Source of the DNA: Onchocerca volvulus
Taxonomy: Eukaryota > Nematoda > Chromadorea > Rhabditida > Onchocercidae
Assembly: GCA_000499405.2 (NCBI GenBank)
Contig: HG738139.1
Span: forward strand, 2,894,976 to 2,958,975
Direction: 5' to 3'
Length of the DNA: 64,000 nt
This document shows, piece by piece, positions 1 through 12,499 of this stretch. Below the pieces are notes generated by a model. That model was given only the letters and a program-made list of their open reading frames with translations. It did not search any database and was not told where the DNA came from. Both the position numbers and the translations under genes were made by a program. Numbering within the stretch: position 1 is the stretch's first letter; the number at the start of each line of letters is the position of its first letter.

Positions 1-742
1 GTTTGATTAAATTTATTATGAATTTAAATTCTTATTATCATTACGAATTTAATTTATTCATTACTTTTATATAATTTATCTATGAACAAATTAATTTATA
101 TTTTTAAATTTTGTAATATTTTAAAAATCAAAAATATTTCTTCTCGAGAAAAAAAGTAAAATTTTTACATCCTATATAATCTTTATGTACTGCAAATATT
201 GCAACAGCTGCTGTTAAAAATTCTCGCAATTTTTTAAGAAAAAAAAAAGAAAACGAGAAAGAAAAAAAGAGATTAGGTTGAATATTTGTTTTTTTTTCGA
301 GATAGAAAAAGAGAGGAAGGAATGGAAAACAGGTATTTGAAAAAAAAAAAAAAAGAAGAACGAAAATTTACTGGATAAATTATTATCAAAAAAAAAAAAA
401 AAAAAAAGTTTTGGCAATAAATTCATGAAAATTTATGAGGAAATAAGTTGAAGAAGCAAAAATTTGAAGATGATAACAACTGGTATTTCGTCTTGCCATT
501 CCTTCATGTTTTATATCAAAAAAAGAAGAAAAAAAAAAGAGAAAGAAAAAAAAAGTGTTTGAAAATGATTATTTCATTTTCAATCGTTAGAAATAAACTT
601 AGTTATTTTGTGCCTTCCAGCATGGTTGCCTTATTTTGTCTTCTTTTTATTCATCAACGATTTGACAATTGTTAAACTTGAAATTAAATTTTGCTATAAA
701 ATATTGAAAAGCTGGAAATTTCTTTTTTTTTTTTTTTTTTTT

Positions 743-1271
743 NNNNNNNNNNNNNNNNNNNNNNNNNNNNNNNNNNNNNNNNNNNNNNNNNNNNNNNNNN
801 NNNNNNNNNNNNNNNNNNNNNNNNNNNNNNNNNNNNNNNNNNNNNNNNNNNNNNNNNNNNNNNNNNNNNNNNNNNNNNNNNNNNNNNNNNNNNNNNNNNN
901 NNNNNNNNNNNNNNNNNNNNNNNNNNNNNNNNNNNNNNNNNNNNNNNNNNNNNNNNNNNNNNNNNNNNNNNNNNNNNNNNNNNNNNNNNNNNNNNNNNNN
1001 NNNNNNNNNNNNNNNNNNNNNNNNNNNNNNNNNNNNNNNNNNNNNNNNNNNNNNNNNNNNNNNNNNNNNNNNNNNNNNNNNNNNNNNNNNNNNNNNNNNN
1101 NNNNNNNNNNNNNNNNNNNNNNNNNNNNNNNNNNNNNNNNNNNNNNNNNNNNNNNNNNNNNNNNNNNNNNNNNNNNNNNNNNNNNNNNNNNNNNNNNNNN
1201 NNNNNNNNNNNNNNNNNNNNNNNNNNNNNNNNNNNNNNNNNNNNNNNNNNNNNNNNNNNNNNNNNNNNNNN
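743..1271. other. assembly gap (N run)
   Basis: A run of 529 undetermined bases, bounded by poly-T on the left and by an A-rich purine tract on the right. The flanks suggest that assembly failed in a homopolymer or low-complexity repeat. Reading frames crossing it are meaningless. Confidence 0.99.
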
Positions 1272-1286
1272 CATTGGAGGAAAAGG

Positions 1287-1319
<33 letters not shown>

Positions 1320-3028
1320 AAAAGTTTGTGCAAAATGATGGAAAGTTCGATGCGTCAAAATATTGCGACAGAAGAATCAAAACATTGAAACAGACGACGG
1401 ATAACGTCTCTTGAAGATCTCTGTTGGAACAACTGCTTCAGTAAACCAAACTAATGTTTCCTTTGATGTATAAACAATTTGAGAGTAATTAATTCCATTA
1501 AGCATCGATTCTTTCGGTAAAATTTGACGATCGCTACGATCGCAAGAAGAAGGAGAAAGGAATCCAAGGGAATTTCCATCTTTTCTATCAAAAATTTATT
1601 CAAAATTATCAGATAATTCATTTATAGGTGATAAGTTTGTTTGATCATATATCATCTACAGGTAATTTATCAATTATTTATCATCATCTAATAATGGGAA
1701 TTAACCTAAAGTTTATAAGAATCATTATCATCTTTATCAATGCTGTTAATTTGAATACAAATAAAATCCAATTTTCACAAGTCTTATTTGCGAAATTTTT
1801 AATAAACAAAAAATAATAACATAAATAAATAAACACAAACAAAAACATGTTTCTAACCTTTTTAAAACATTTTATCAAATTTCAAACAACAAATGATTTA
1901 TCAAAAATAAAAAAATTAATAACTAGAAATTATAAATAATTAACAAAAAAAAAATTTAAACGCAATGGTTAATACTAAAATAGCGAAATCATTTCAAAAC
2001 AATCCTCTAATCTTAGCTTAGCATTAAAATGAGAGAAATTTGAGAAAATTTTAAAATTGATTAAAATTTTAAATGAAATATGAAAAGTATGGATAATTAT
2101 AATATTGTCATCGAGTTTTGTTTGTATTAAATATTTATTTTAAATAATGGATGTGAATGTTATTTATGCAAAATTTAATTCGCGTACAAGATTAAGAAAT
2201 ATAAAAATAGCCTTGGCTGAATTCAAAAATATTCTGAGAGAAAATTCTCAAATAATTTTACATATTGGGAAAAAATTACCGGAAGTTAGAACATACCAAT
2301 AAAATGTTACTTTCGAAGAAATGCTAATATTTTGCGGGAAATCAAAATTCGAGCAGCTTTCAAAATAAAATGAATTTTACTCTAATTTTTGCATAAAATT
2401 AACATTTTATCATTTATTCTATATGGGATGGATGAAATGAAATAATTTTTTTGATACGAAAAATTGACAGTTCAAACTTTGTCACCAGGAAATGCATTTT
2501 ATCAAATTGTGAGAAAATTCTAATATTTAAAATTTAATTTGTTTAGTATCATATATTAAAAATTGAAACGAAAAATACGCATAATTCGAATTGTTTCTTA
2601 AATTGAAATTACTCACGAATCACTGGATCGATAGCTTACAATATATCGAAAGTATTAAATTAGTTGAAAATATATTGAGAAGATTGAATTTTGAGTTAAA
2701 ATTAAATTGATACTTTAAATGAAATATCTTCAAAATACTTCAAGCATTGTATCAATTGTAAATTTACAAAAAAGAAAAACATAAATAATCGGTCAATTAA
2801 TTCATTTTTACAGGATAATTAATGATCAGAATCGTAAAATGCTGATAAATTATGTTTTTCTGCAAATACAAATATTATACTTTATTCGTCGTTGTAATAT
2901 ATTTATTCGTCATTGTAATATATTTTTCATGCCTAAAAAGTAATACTACAGTTCTAAATTTAAATTCAAAAACAAATACTTTTTTGATTAGTTTTATTTT
3001 ATTAATATTAACATTCGAGGAAAAACTT

Positions 3029-3170
3029 AATAAAATGATTCTTTAGAATAATACAAAAAATTGTTAATAAATTTTAATAAAATTTACTACAATTTTATAT
3101 TTAAATTTAAAAAACAAATTCATATTAATAAAATTCATTTATCCTTATTATTCTAAAGAATCATTTTATT
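3029..3170. repeat. 24-bp perfect inverted repeat, MITE-like
   Basis: Arms at 3029-3052 and 3147-3170 are perfect reverse complements (24 nt) with about 94 nt between them. Related sequence recurs on both sides: a copy of the right-flank words lies inverted at about 3232-3275, and a block at about 2945-2985 resembles one at about 3087-3125. This looks like a nested or decayed foldback element. No clear target-site duplication was found. Confidence 0.6.
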
Positions 3171-4304
3171 CTTGTAACTTGTCGATTCATTTATTTTAAA
3201 AACTTTTTTATTTTAACAATAGAAAATTATTTTTTAGAATAAGGATAAATAAATGAGTTGCAAGAATGAAATAATTTGAAATTTACACTTACAGTTCTAT
3301 TTTTCGAAATCGATTGTTAAAATAAAACGAATCATTTGGTATAATTTAATAGTTTTCTAAAAAATTTGAAATGATAGAAATGAATATATCGATCAATTAA
3401 TCCAATACTATTACAGTTATTTATTACATTCAAAAGTCTATTTGACATTAAATATTCAATATTGATTTATAATTTATAATATCTATTTCTTCCTTTCTTG
3501 AATAGTTAATTTTGATTAGCTAATACTTAAATTTATTACTTATTTGCTAATCCAAGATGACATAATTTATGTTGAAGCATCAAAAGTGGACTTTTGAAAT
3601 GTTGACCGTAGAATTTGAATAATTAATGAATGGACAATTTATTTCATCTATTGGTCAGTCTAATTTATTTTATGCGTTAGTCAAGCTATCCGATGATTTG
3701 AATTATTATGCATTAGATAGTCAATTTTACTCGATTATTCTTTTTTATTTTTAAATTTTCCCGAAAATTCAAATCTTAATTGTAACTAAAATTTCTCAAA
3801 CTTAAAATTATTCTAGAACGACTTTTTTCATAATTTTTCTTTTTTTTTTAATTTACTTGTTTACAATGTTTTTTCTTTTCTTACTTAATCGATCAAACAA
3901 TTAAATTGATGTTTGTTCATCAGTAACTTTGTATTTTTTATTTTCGCATTTACTTTTAAAATTTTAATCATTTTACAAATATAGTCAATGTCACGGTATT
4001 GTTACAACGTGAATTTTTATGTTAAAATTTATCGAAACAAAAGACGAAAAAGAGAACAAAAAAAAAAAAAGATTATGAAAAACATTTTCCACATTTTCGT
4101 TATTAATCATCATTTTTGAGAGGGCAATAATGCCGCCGTTGAAATTGATTTTCAAACGAACATATATCTTCAAATAAAATAATTTCAGGTATTGTCTGAT
4201 ATTTGACCAGTTAAAGTGCATTGATTCATTTGGAAAACAAAAAATTGTTCGACTTTTTTGTAAATTTAAATCAAATGAATGAATGATTAATTTGCTTGAT
4301 TTTA

Positions 4305-4308
<4 letters not shown>

Positions 4309-4383
<75 letters not shown>
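4309..4383. repeat. 75-base poly-A tract
   Basis: An uninterrupted run of 75 A. It creates an artefactual poly-Phe open frame on the minus strand. Its true length is likely uncertain in the assembly. Confidence 0.95.
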
Positions 4384-4384
<1 letters not shown>

Positions 4385-5204
4385 AATGAAAATAATAAAA
4401 GACATCCATTTATTCTTATTTTAAATATAAATTTATCAAGATTATAAGCTATTTACCGGTAGTTAAAATGCAAAAAAAAATCCAATCTTTGAATTGAAAG
4501 TTATTCATTGTTTTGTGAATAAGTAATTCATTGTTCTTATTTAGAAGAATTAAAAAATAAAGCTTTAATTTTGATGAATATTTGTTTAAAATGTTATTTT
4601 ATTAAAAATTTAGAAATTTGATAAATATAAATGAAATGTTTGAAACTTGCATAAATCAATTCTAATGACTAAAATAACATATGTTAATTTGAAATTTATC
4701 AAAAGTAAATTATGCAGAATAAATTAAAATCTTTCAAATTGAAATTTAATCTTACTGTTTGCAAAATAGAATTGAAATGTTTTGCAAATTTGATCATTGC
4801 TCAAAAACATTAACAACTGTTTTATTTGTTTATTAGCTGAAAGTGTTGAAATTTTATTCAAAATAAATCTTTCATTAATCTTTCGCTTTTTTTTTTCTCA
4901 CTTTGATGCAATAACATTGTTATCAGAATCAGACTGAAATGTAATTTTTCAAGTTTCTGTGAATTTAGCAAAAAATTGAAATTAACTGATCATTTCCAGA
5001 ATATATAAGCCTAGCGAATAACTTCCTCAAGGCCAGTCAGGTTTCTGTAATCTCACTGATAGAGTTGAATTGTTTAGTGATATGAGATAAATTGACATGA
5101 AATCAATAATGATCAGGAAAGTTTTCGATTTTGTGATAAATGATTGTCGTGAAATCCGACGAATCAAACCATTTCATCACTGTAGCAAAATACTGAACCA
5201 AATA

Positions 5205-5335
5205 ATAATTAATAGTAATAAAAATTAATAGTAACAATAATAATTAGTAATAATAATTAATATTAATAATATTAATATTAATAATAATGATAATAATAAT
5301 AATGATAATAACAATAATAATAAATAAATAATAAT
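5205..5335. repeat. degenerate (AAT)n microsatellite
   Basis: A block made almost entirely of AAT/TAA trinucleotides with scattered G and C substitutions. A similar block of pure TTA units lies at about 9314-9360. Confidence 0.9.
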
Positions 5336-8300
5336 AGTAGCTTATTTTGGATAAAATTAAATCACGACGCTACTTTATGATTAATCAATTAATAAATTAT
5401 CCATTTTCTCTCTGCTTTTTCATATCAAAACAGATAATAAATTAAATTTATGTCATCTTAAAATTATCATTCATCAATCAATTTCATCCTTACTAATCAG
5501 CATTTCTTGTTCAATGCGAATATGATTTAAATTTTCAGAAATATTCATTTTTCGTTTATCTCATCAATTTTACGTTCGTCATTTCAAACGTGAGAATTAC
5601 AATTTTTATCGATCGATTGAAGATACTTCTTCAACTACTGAACTTTGAATAGAAAATTTTGACATATTTTAACATTTTTTTATAAAATGGCTAAACGCAT
5701 CCTCAATAACTTTGCATATATTACTGTTCAATCGATTTTTTCACGTAATATTTCGGAATTTTCATGAAAAAGCCTACAAATGTTTACGATTAATCAACGA
5801 TCATATCGCTATCACGTGAATTGCGTAAGCGATTTTGACGATAATCATCATTATAGCTATAAACAAATAACATCACATTTACTGTCACAAACTTCATTTG
5901 TTCATTGTTAATTTCAATTTTCATAATTGAAAAATTACAAAATTATATTCTGGACAATCAATCAATATCGTGTTAACAGCATCTAATTCTGGGAAACAAA
6001 TAATTTTAATAAAAATATAATAATATTCGGTAACTAATATGCGAAATTTAATTAAATTTACTTTGATATTTAAAAAATGAAAAATTAATTTGAAAAATGA
6101 AATGCAAAACAATTTGAAAATGCATTATCGTTTATCTTTAACAATAAACAGTAATGGTATCTGATATGATATAAAAACAAACAATATGCATAACAATGAA
6201 TATTTATAAATTCATTTGTCATTCCACCTGATTTAAAATGAAATACTCGAATAAATCGATATCATTCGATAATTCGCTTAAATTTCCAATTTTACATCAA
6301 AATTAAATGATCTTTATAGCAATCGGTATTGAATTCTCGAAGTTATTTAAATCATATTTCAAATGTTGAATTATAGGAAAGATTAGATTATCATAGTTAT
6401 TATTTGATATTATCAGATATCATATTACATATTCATGCCAAATGGAAATGCTGGTATGCTGAAATTTACAATTGAAAAAATTTCGAATTGATATATGCTT
6501 TAACAAACAAACAAACAAACAAACAAATATATTAATATAATTTGCAATATCCAAATTTACATATTTTGTCGTTTTAAAAATATGAAATTAGAACTGCAAT
6601 TTGCCGAAATTAATAGAAAATAATCGATTAAAATGATTGTTTTAAAAAGAGAAAAATAAAATCTATGGCGAAAATATATTAAATTATCAAATATTTCCAT
6701 TTATTGTCAAGTTCTCAAAGAGAAAAATTCAATTTTTATTTAATTTACAATACTTTTTAATGTCATAAAAATATGATGTTATAAAAATGTGGTATCAGAA
6801 ATTATTTCAAAATTAAATCAAAAAATGAATTCTTCTCCTTAAGATTTCAGTAATAATTATAAATATTTGATAATTTAATACTACGTCTTTCCCACAAATC
6901 TTATTTTTTTTTGTCTTTCTTTTAATCTCCTAGCACTGATCGTTTTTAAAGTATGAAATCTTTTTTTTTCTTCATTATTATTTAATTTTTTCAAATTTTA
7001 AAAAATAATCAAATTGGTTTATTTAATCAAAATATTCGATGAGATATGCTAGTGTCACGTGAAATCAATAAGATATTGATCATATCATAAATATCAAATA
7101 CATTATTTTTTATATAGTTAATAGAATGGATGAAAATAAACGATGACCCCAAAGTTATGTACATCTGTTAGAAATTTTTAAAAAAAAAAAAGTTAAAACC
7201 TTTAGTTTTTAAATGTCTAGAAAAATGTAAATGCTTGATATATGAATTTGCATATAAATTAATGCATAGAAATAATATTTAACAGCTATTTCCGAGAAAT
7301 TTTGTTCTAAAAACTTGAAAAGTTTTCTTTTTTTCTTTCTCCATCCATTATTTCATCCCAAAGGAAACATTTTAATATGCACATTCTTTTTTCTCTGAAA
7401 AGACAAAAAAAAAAATTCAATATTCATATAAAAATATCGATTGCTGAATACAATCAGCAATACAAATGATAAATCATCATTGAATTTGAATTGTTCAAAT
7501 CAATCATTTTGCTCCTGAAAATATTTTATAGAAGCAATGGGAAAAATAGAATATAAAAGTTCATATTAGATAAAATTCTTGAAGAATAGTCCATGTTATC
7601 ATATATTCACACTTATCAGTAAGCAAATAATCATTTTCCTTTTATTGAAAAGAACGAATCATTACAGTAAATTGAATTTTTTTTTTTTTTTTTTTTTTCA
7701 TAACGAATGATTGAAAAATGGACTAACGTTTTTTTACGCAATATTTCGACAAATAAACAACCAACAAATCTTGTCGCTTTTCGGTATCAAATAGCTATGA
7801 GAGATAAAAATTGATAATAATATTGAAATTACAATGATAATAATAATAATAATAATAATAAAATGATTAAGGATGATGAAATCATGTCATACAAAGAATT
7901 TTAGGTTGTTTGTGACAACGGAAAATGTATAAAAATTCCGATTATTATCATTCTGATTATCACTGTTATCACCTATTGCAAAATGAATAGGACGGAAGTA
8001 AAAGACTGATTTCATCTGAGATTTGAAGAATTGTTACCATTTCAAACTAAAAATCTCGGCCAACTACCCGATCTTTATGACTGATTGTTTGCCAATTTGC
8101 AAATACGTGTAATAGTGTAAACAACAAACATCAAAGATAATAGTTGGAATAGAAAATTGACAAAAATGTGTGCACTGATAACATGAAGGAACCAATGAAA
8201 TAGGAAGAGTTAAAATTTTTAAAAAAATTATCAAATCAATATTGTATGGAAAATCTAGTCATTATCATTCATTGTTTACTGTTAAGATAATCGAATTCGA

Positions 8301-8676
8301 AAAATGGATAAAGATGATAATGAAGCAGCAAATAATCATTCAATCTTCATTAAAGTAAACGTTGAGTTTAGTATTCTAAAATTTCAAAAAATTAGCAACT
8401 AAAGAAAAAAATGATAAAAAATTTTGCCAAAAATTTAAATTTAATAATGCTATTATTATTTGTAGAACAGAATATGTGGTCGACATGTATGGTAAAATAT
8501 AACTACAAATGAAAAAAAAAAAAAAAAGAAAAAAGAAAAACTTGAATGATAACAAACCTGTAATAGAGCTTAGTATTGGTACTAGTGATAACGATGATAA
8601 TAGCACGAATATCAGTAATAAAATGGCGTGAAGGTAAAACAGTAAGTAGTTGATGAAATGAAGGATTAGCCTAGAA

Positions 8677-8747
8677 GGTCCTGCCTGTAGAGACGAGCTT
8701 ATTTTGGTTCAAACAGGTCAGATAAACCCGGATCTACAGGGTGAACC
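8677..8747 (-). ncRNA. mir-993: miR-10/miR-993 family microRNA hairpin
   Basis: Read on the minus strand, a 71-nt stem-loop forms: about 21 of 25 positions pair, including G-U, around a 21-nt loop. The 5p arm (about 8742-8721) begins ACCCTGTAGATCCGGG, the miR-10/miR-993-5p signature. The 3p arm (about 8701-8679) reads TAAGCTCGTCTCTACAGGCA, with the AAGCTCG seed of miR-993-3p and a 3' end like C. elegans miR-231. The mirror hairpin on the plus strand would give arms matching neither known mature sequence, so the minus strand is chosen. miR-10-family miRNAs sit inside Hox clusters in arthropods and vertebrates. Here the hairpin lies 3.75 kb upstream of the Hox3-type gene, on the opposite strand. 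Mature ends are inferred from family members, not measured. Confidence 0.9.
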
Positions 8748-9314
8748 ATCCAAGAAATTGTTGGATTTCCTCTAGAGCAAACTTGCGATCAATAATTGAA
8801 CATATCGCTGCCAATTCAATTATTAGGACAAGGAAAAAAAAGCCACCTGAAATTAATTACAAAAATTAATTGTATCAGATAATAAATGATGCTGCAAATA
8901 TGTCGAAAACAAACTTTGTAAAAAAGTTTTTTTCCTAATAATCAAATAAAATAAATTCGAAGACAAAATTCCACAATTTTATCAAAAATTAATTCTAATC
9001 AAAAATATAGACAGATAGCGGGAAAACGGGAAAAAAATAGTCTCCACATATATCATTCTCATTAATCTCAAATATGATATGATTGCTAAGATTGATAATT
9101 TTTGTTTAACGAAAATCTATTGAAGCTAAATATTCTAAAATTATTATCAATCTTCAACAATTTTATGAATAAAATATTCATTGAAATATATGCAAATTTT
9201 CAACTGATAATCAAAATAGTAACATACTCCTAATAGATAAGTGGTAATGGGAATAAAAAAAGTGATAAAAATGGTTACAAAATCAGTTGCTCATTATAAT
9301 AACAATATTACTAC

Positions 9315-9360
<46 letters not shown>

Positions 9361-9644
9361 GCTATTACTAATTACTGACAACAATAATAATTTTATTGAT
9401 ATAGAAATGTCTTATAAGTACAACTACAACTAACTACTAGTACTATTATTATCACCCTTATCACTATCATTATTATTCTTAATGATAATAATAATAAAAG
9501 TAATAATAATAATCTTTTATCAAATAAGCTATAATTAACGAATCTACTACTATTACCACTGCTATTAATACTGCTACATACTCATTACTAATAAAACATA
9601 TATTTATCGTTTTATTTCTAAGCTTTTATTGTTTTTCCTTTTTC

Positions 9645-9900
9645 CTTATTTGTCAAACTAACATCTGAAATGGAATAATAAGCTAATAAGAGGGATATCA
9701 ATAAAGAAAAGAAACAATACATAGTGACAAAATTATGTTACTAGTATATATGTTTTTATCATGTCTGCTCTTCTCTTATTGTCAGATTAATATCTAAAAA
9801 TGAATTAATTACCTAATAAGATGATTCTCGTCTCTTATTGTCAATGAAATTAAATGCTAAGCTAATAAGAGCGATATCAATAAGACAAAAGAAACAATAG
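9645..9900. repeat. three imperfect units with CTTATTG / CAATAAGA words
   Basis: Related blocks at about 9645-9720, 9774-9826 and 9831-9900 share words such as GCTAATAAGAGCGATATCAA, CTCTTATTGTCA and AAAGAAACAATA. Some words occur in inverted relation, so each unit can partly fold. Origin is unknown. Confidence 0.65.
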
Positions 9901-10029
9901 AAACGTATATGTAATTTGACTAACAGCGTAACATCTCCTCTCAGACACACCAACCGATACGGGACAGAATCGTTCAACAATGTGCCGGTTGATGTTAATA
10001 GTAGTGATGGTGTGTTGATGATATGTACA

Positions 10030-10311
10030 TGTATCCGTATCGGTATGTATCTATATGTGTATACGCGTATGTTTCCGTGTATGTGTATGCGTATGTATGT
10101 GTATGTATGTATGTGTATGTGTGTATGTGTCTGTTCAATTTCATCAATTTGTATGAAAAATGTGAATAAACATTATATATATAAATATATATGTATAGAA
10201 GGGAGGGGGGGGGGGGAGTTGTCTACGATGGCATTTGTGCTCCAAAAACTCTTGTACAAACAGAATGTGTATGTGTTTGTGTGTGTGTGTGTGTGTTTGT
10301 GTGTGTGTGAT
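10030..10311. repeat. GT/TATG microsatellite zone with G-run
   Basis: TATG/TGTA units at about 10030-10130 and (TG)n at about 10265-10311, separated by a G-run near 10203-10217. Open frames across it on both strands are repeat artefacts. Confidence 0.9.
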
Positions 10312-10481
10312 ATGATATTTGTTGCGATGAATGGTTCGATAAAAGACAGGAATATTTATGGAAGAAGGAATTGCGCGATTTGACGCATAGAAATACGACG
10401 TGGAAATGAATGAATCGCATGCAATTGTTGTAATGTGTAAACGTGCAAAATTCATATCTCGTAAGAATCATTGATGCAAAC

Positions 10482-10890
10482 ATGATTGAACGAATAACGT
10501 ATACGAGAGAATGAATACAATCATCACCTTTTAAGGCTAAATAATAGTTTAAAATTAGCTTTTTTTTTTCTCTGATTTAAATATTGGAAATTAAACATAA
10601 TCGATTGGTCGTATCTTTAAATATAATAAATTTAAAATATGCCACGACATGAATGAACAAAGAAACGTACGTGAGAGAATGAATCAATTCATCACTTTTT
10701 CCTGATTTAAATATTGAGAATTAAAATGTAATCGATTGATCAACATCTTCAAATATAATAAATTTACAATGCTACAACGTGATTGAACGAAAAACATACG
10801 AGAGTGACGTCATCACTTTTTCTGATTTAAACATTAAAAGTTAAGTACAATCAATTGATCATATTGAACATAATAAATTTAAAATATGCT
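10482..10890. repeat. three-copy degenerate tandem repeat 1.6 kb upstream of hox3
   Basis: Three successive units, starting near 10482, 10648 and 10781, repeat the same ordered words: TGAAYGAA, an ACGAGAG/GTGAGAG word, ATCATCAC or a variant, TGATTTAAAYATT, AATCRATTGRTC and ATAATAAATTTA. Spacing is about 166, 133 and 110 bp, so the copies have drifted by indels. Each carries an ATCGATTG-like core close to Hox/Pbx composite sites. Regulatory function is inference. Confidence 0.75.
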
Positions 10891-12499
10891 ATTAGCATCA
10901 AAGTTTTTGCTGAAATAAATGAATTGAATCGATGATCGATCTTTCATCGTCATCTAACTTTGCTAAAATCTAATATTTCATTTATTATAGTTTAATTGAA
11001 TAAATTGACCAATTAAATTGAATATTGAATAATGTTTCCGTTTAATCTATCTTATAATAGAAGATTAGATAATTGATTGAAAATTTGATTGATTTATTAC
11101 CATTATTTAACATTTAATTTGTAGACTTATTTGTTGAGTAGTTTTTCCTTCTCAATTAATAACTTTCTGCGACTTGTTTTTTATTTTAGAAAATTTATTA
11201 AAATGATTTATATCACTTCAAATTCTCATCAAATACTCTATGTGATATATTTGTTTATCATTTTTGTCTAAAATTTTTGATATTATAATGATGCATTGAT
11301 TGTATTATCTATGATATCTGATATTATTTTCACTATGTGCTGTGTTCAAAAGGTAAAATATATTACATTCTAATTAATGCTGTTATTGTACAATAGTTTA
11401 ATGATTATTATTGCCTTTATATATCAGCTAAATGATAGCATCACCTTTTTTCCATTCATCTTTTGAAATATCAATTTGGAAAAAAAATCAAAGTATTTTT
11501 TTTTTGCTCAATTTTTCTTAATTTTTTCATTGTTGAAATTTTTGTGCATAAAATAACAATTTCAGTTTACACAAAGCGATCTTTTAGAAAATTGGGAAAT
11601 TTCGATTTTATTTATATTAAATAAAGGCAAAATTTCCGAACCAATTATGATTGTAGCAACGAATGGAGTATCTTCAAGAAATGATTTTATAAGTTTTTTT
11701 CTTTTTTTTTTTTTTTTTTTTAAGAATATTTCATAAAAAAGATGATTTATCGATTAGGCGATTATGTGATAACATTATATAATCATCGTATTAAATCGCA
11801 TAATTCCGGTTAAATTCCTATAATGCAAAAATAATTTGAATTTCTTTCGCTTTTTAATCTTATTTATATAATTAGATGTATATTTTTTTTCGGGAAATAT
11901 AAACAAAATTCTATTTTCTCCCTTTGAATATATAAATTTAAATACTGCATTTAGGAAATGAATGAGTCATATTTTGAAAAGCAAGCAATTCATCAAAGCA
12001 TGAATAAGGAGTGGCGTTCGTAAGACATATATATATATCCTAGATGGATTGATGGCATGGATCAAAGAAAGCTTTAGAATTATCATAAAAATTTTTGAAA
12101 ATTTTAGTTTCATTCATGCTTGATTGCTTCCACATTTCAATTTAAACAAATGGTTAAAAGTGAAAGAATCCCTTTTCTTCTCATTCAATTTCTTCATTTC
12201 TCAATGAGTCTCGACTCTAGTCTCGAATCTCGAAACAATCACTCTAGCTTAGCTTCTTCTTCTTCTTCTTCTTCATCTTCATCATCCATTCAGAAATTGA
12301 TGGAAGAAAGAGTTAAACCATTTGTATCTTCTTCTTCATCTTCTTCAACCAATCTCTCTCTTCCTTTTCAAATTTTCATTTCTCCTCCCTACTTTTCATT
12401 CATCCTTCAACAACTTCTAACTTAGCTACGACGATTATTCATTCATTTCCTACTCGAATCAGTTAACTAACCCTTTATCATATCTGATTATAATGTACA

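Larger units (their letters stand above)
1..8670. other. AT-rich intergenic DNA
   Basis: No convincing coding sequence is seen on either strand. Open frames are short and made of Phe/Lys/Ile/Asn codons from homopolymers. The interval holds the N gap, a 75-base A run (4309-4383), (AAT)n at 5205-5335, (ACAA)n near 6504-6528, (ATA)n near 7836-7865 and an inverted repeat at 3029-3170. Confidence 0.7.
8748..12499. other. intergenic region upstream of hox3
   Basis: No supported protein gene. It contains the miRNA upstream flank, a (TTA)n block, three related units at 9645-9900, a GT-rich microsatellite zone at 10030-10311 with a G-run near 10203-10217, three degenerate tandem units at 10482-10890, and a Ser-coding TCT-rich block at about 12255-12370. 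It probably includes the promoter and 5' UTR of hox3. Confidence 0.6.

Noticed and set aside
1628..8606. Several 60-80 codon frames in the left intergenic region
   Set aside because: All are Ile/Asn/Phe/Lys-rich, as expected from random AT-rich DNA.
9916..10455. Long open frames on both strands (up to 155 codons)
   Set aside because: They are produced by GT/CA and TATG microsatellites; no protein-like composition outside the repeats.
12120..12425. 101-codon Ser-rich frame just before hox3
   Set aside because: It is driven by TCT repeats, lies in another frame from hox3 and has no clear donor into it. Probably 5' UTR or promoter low-complexity DNA.
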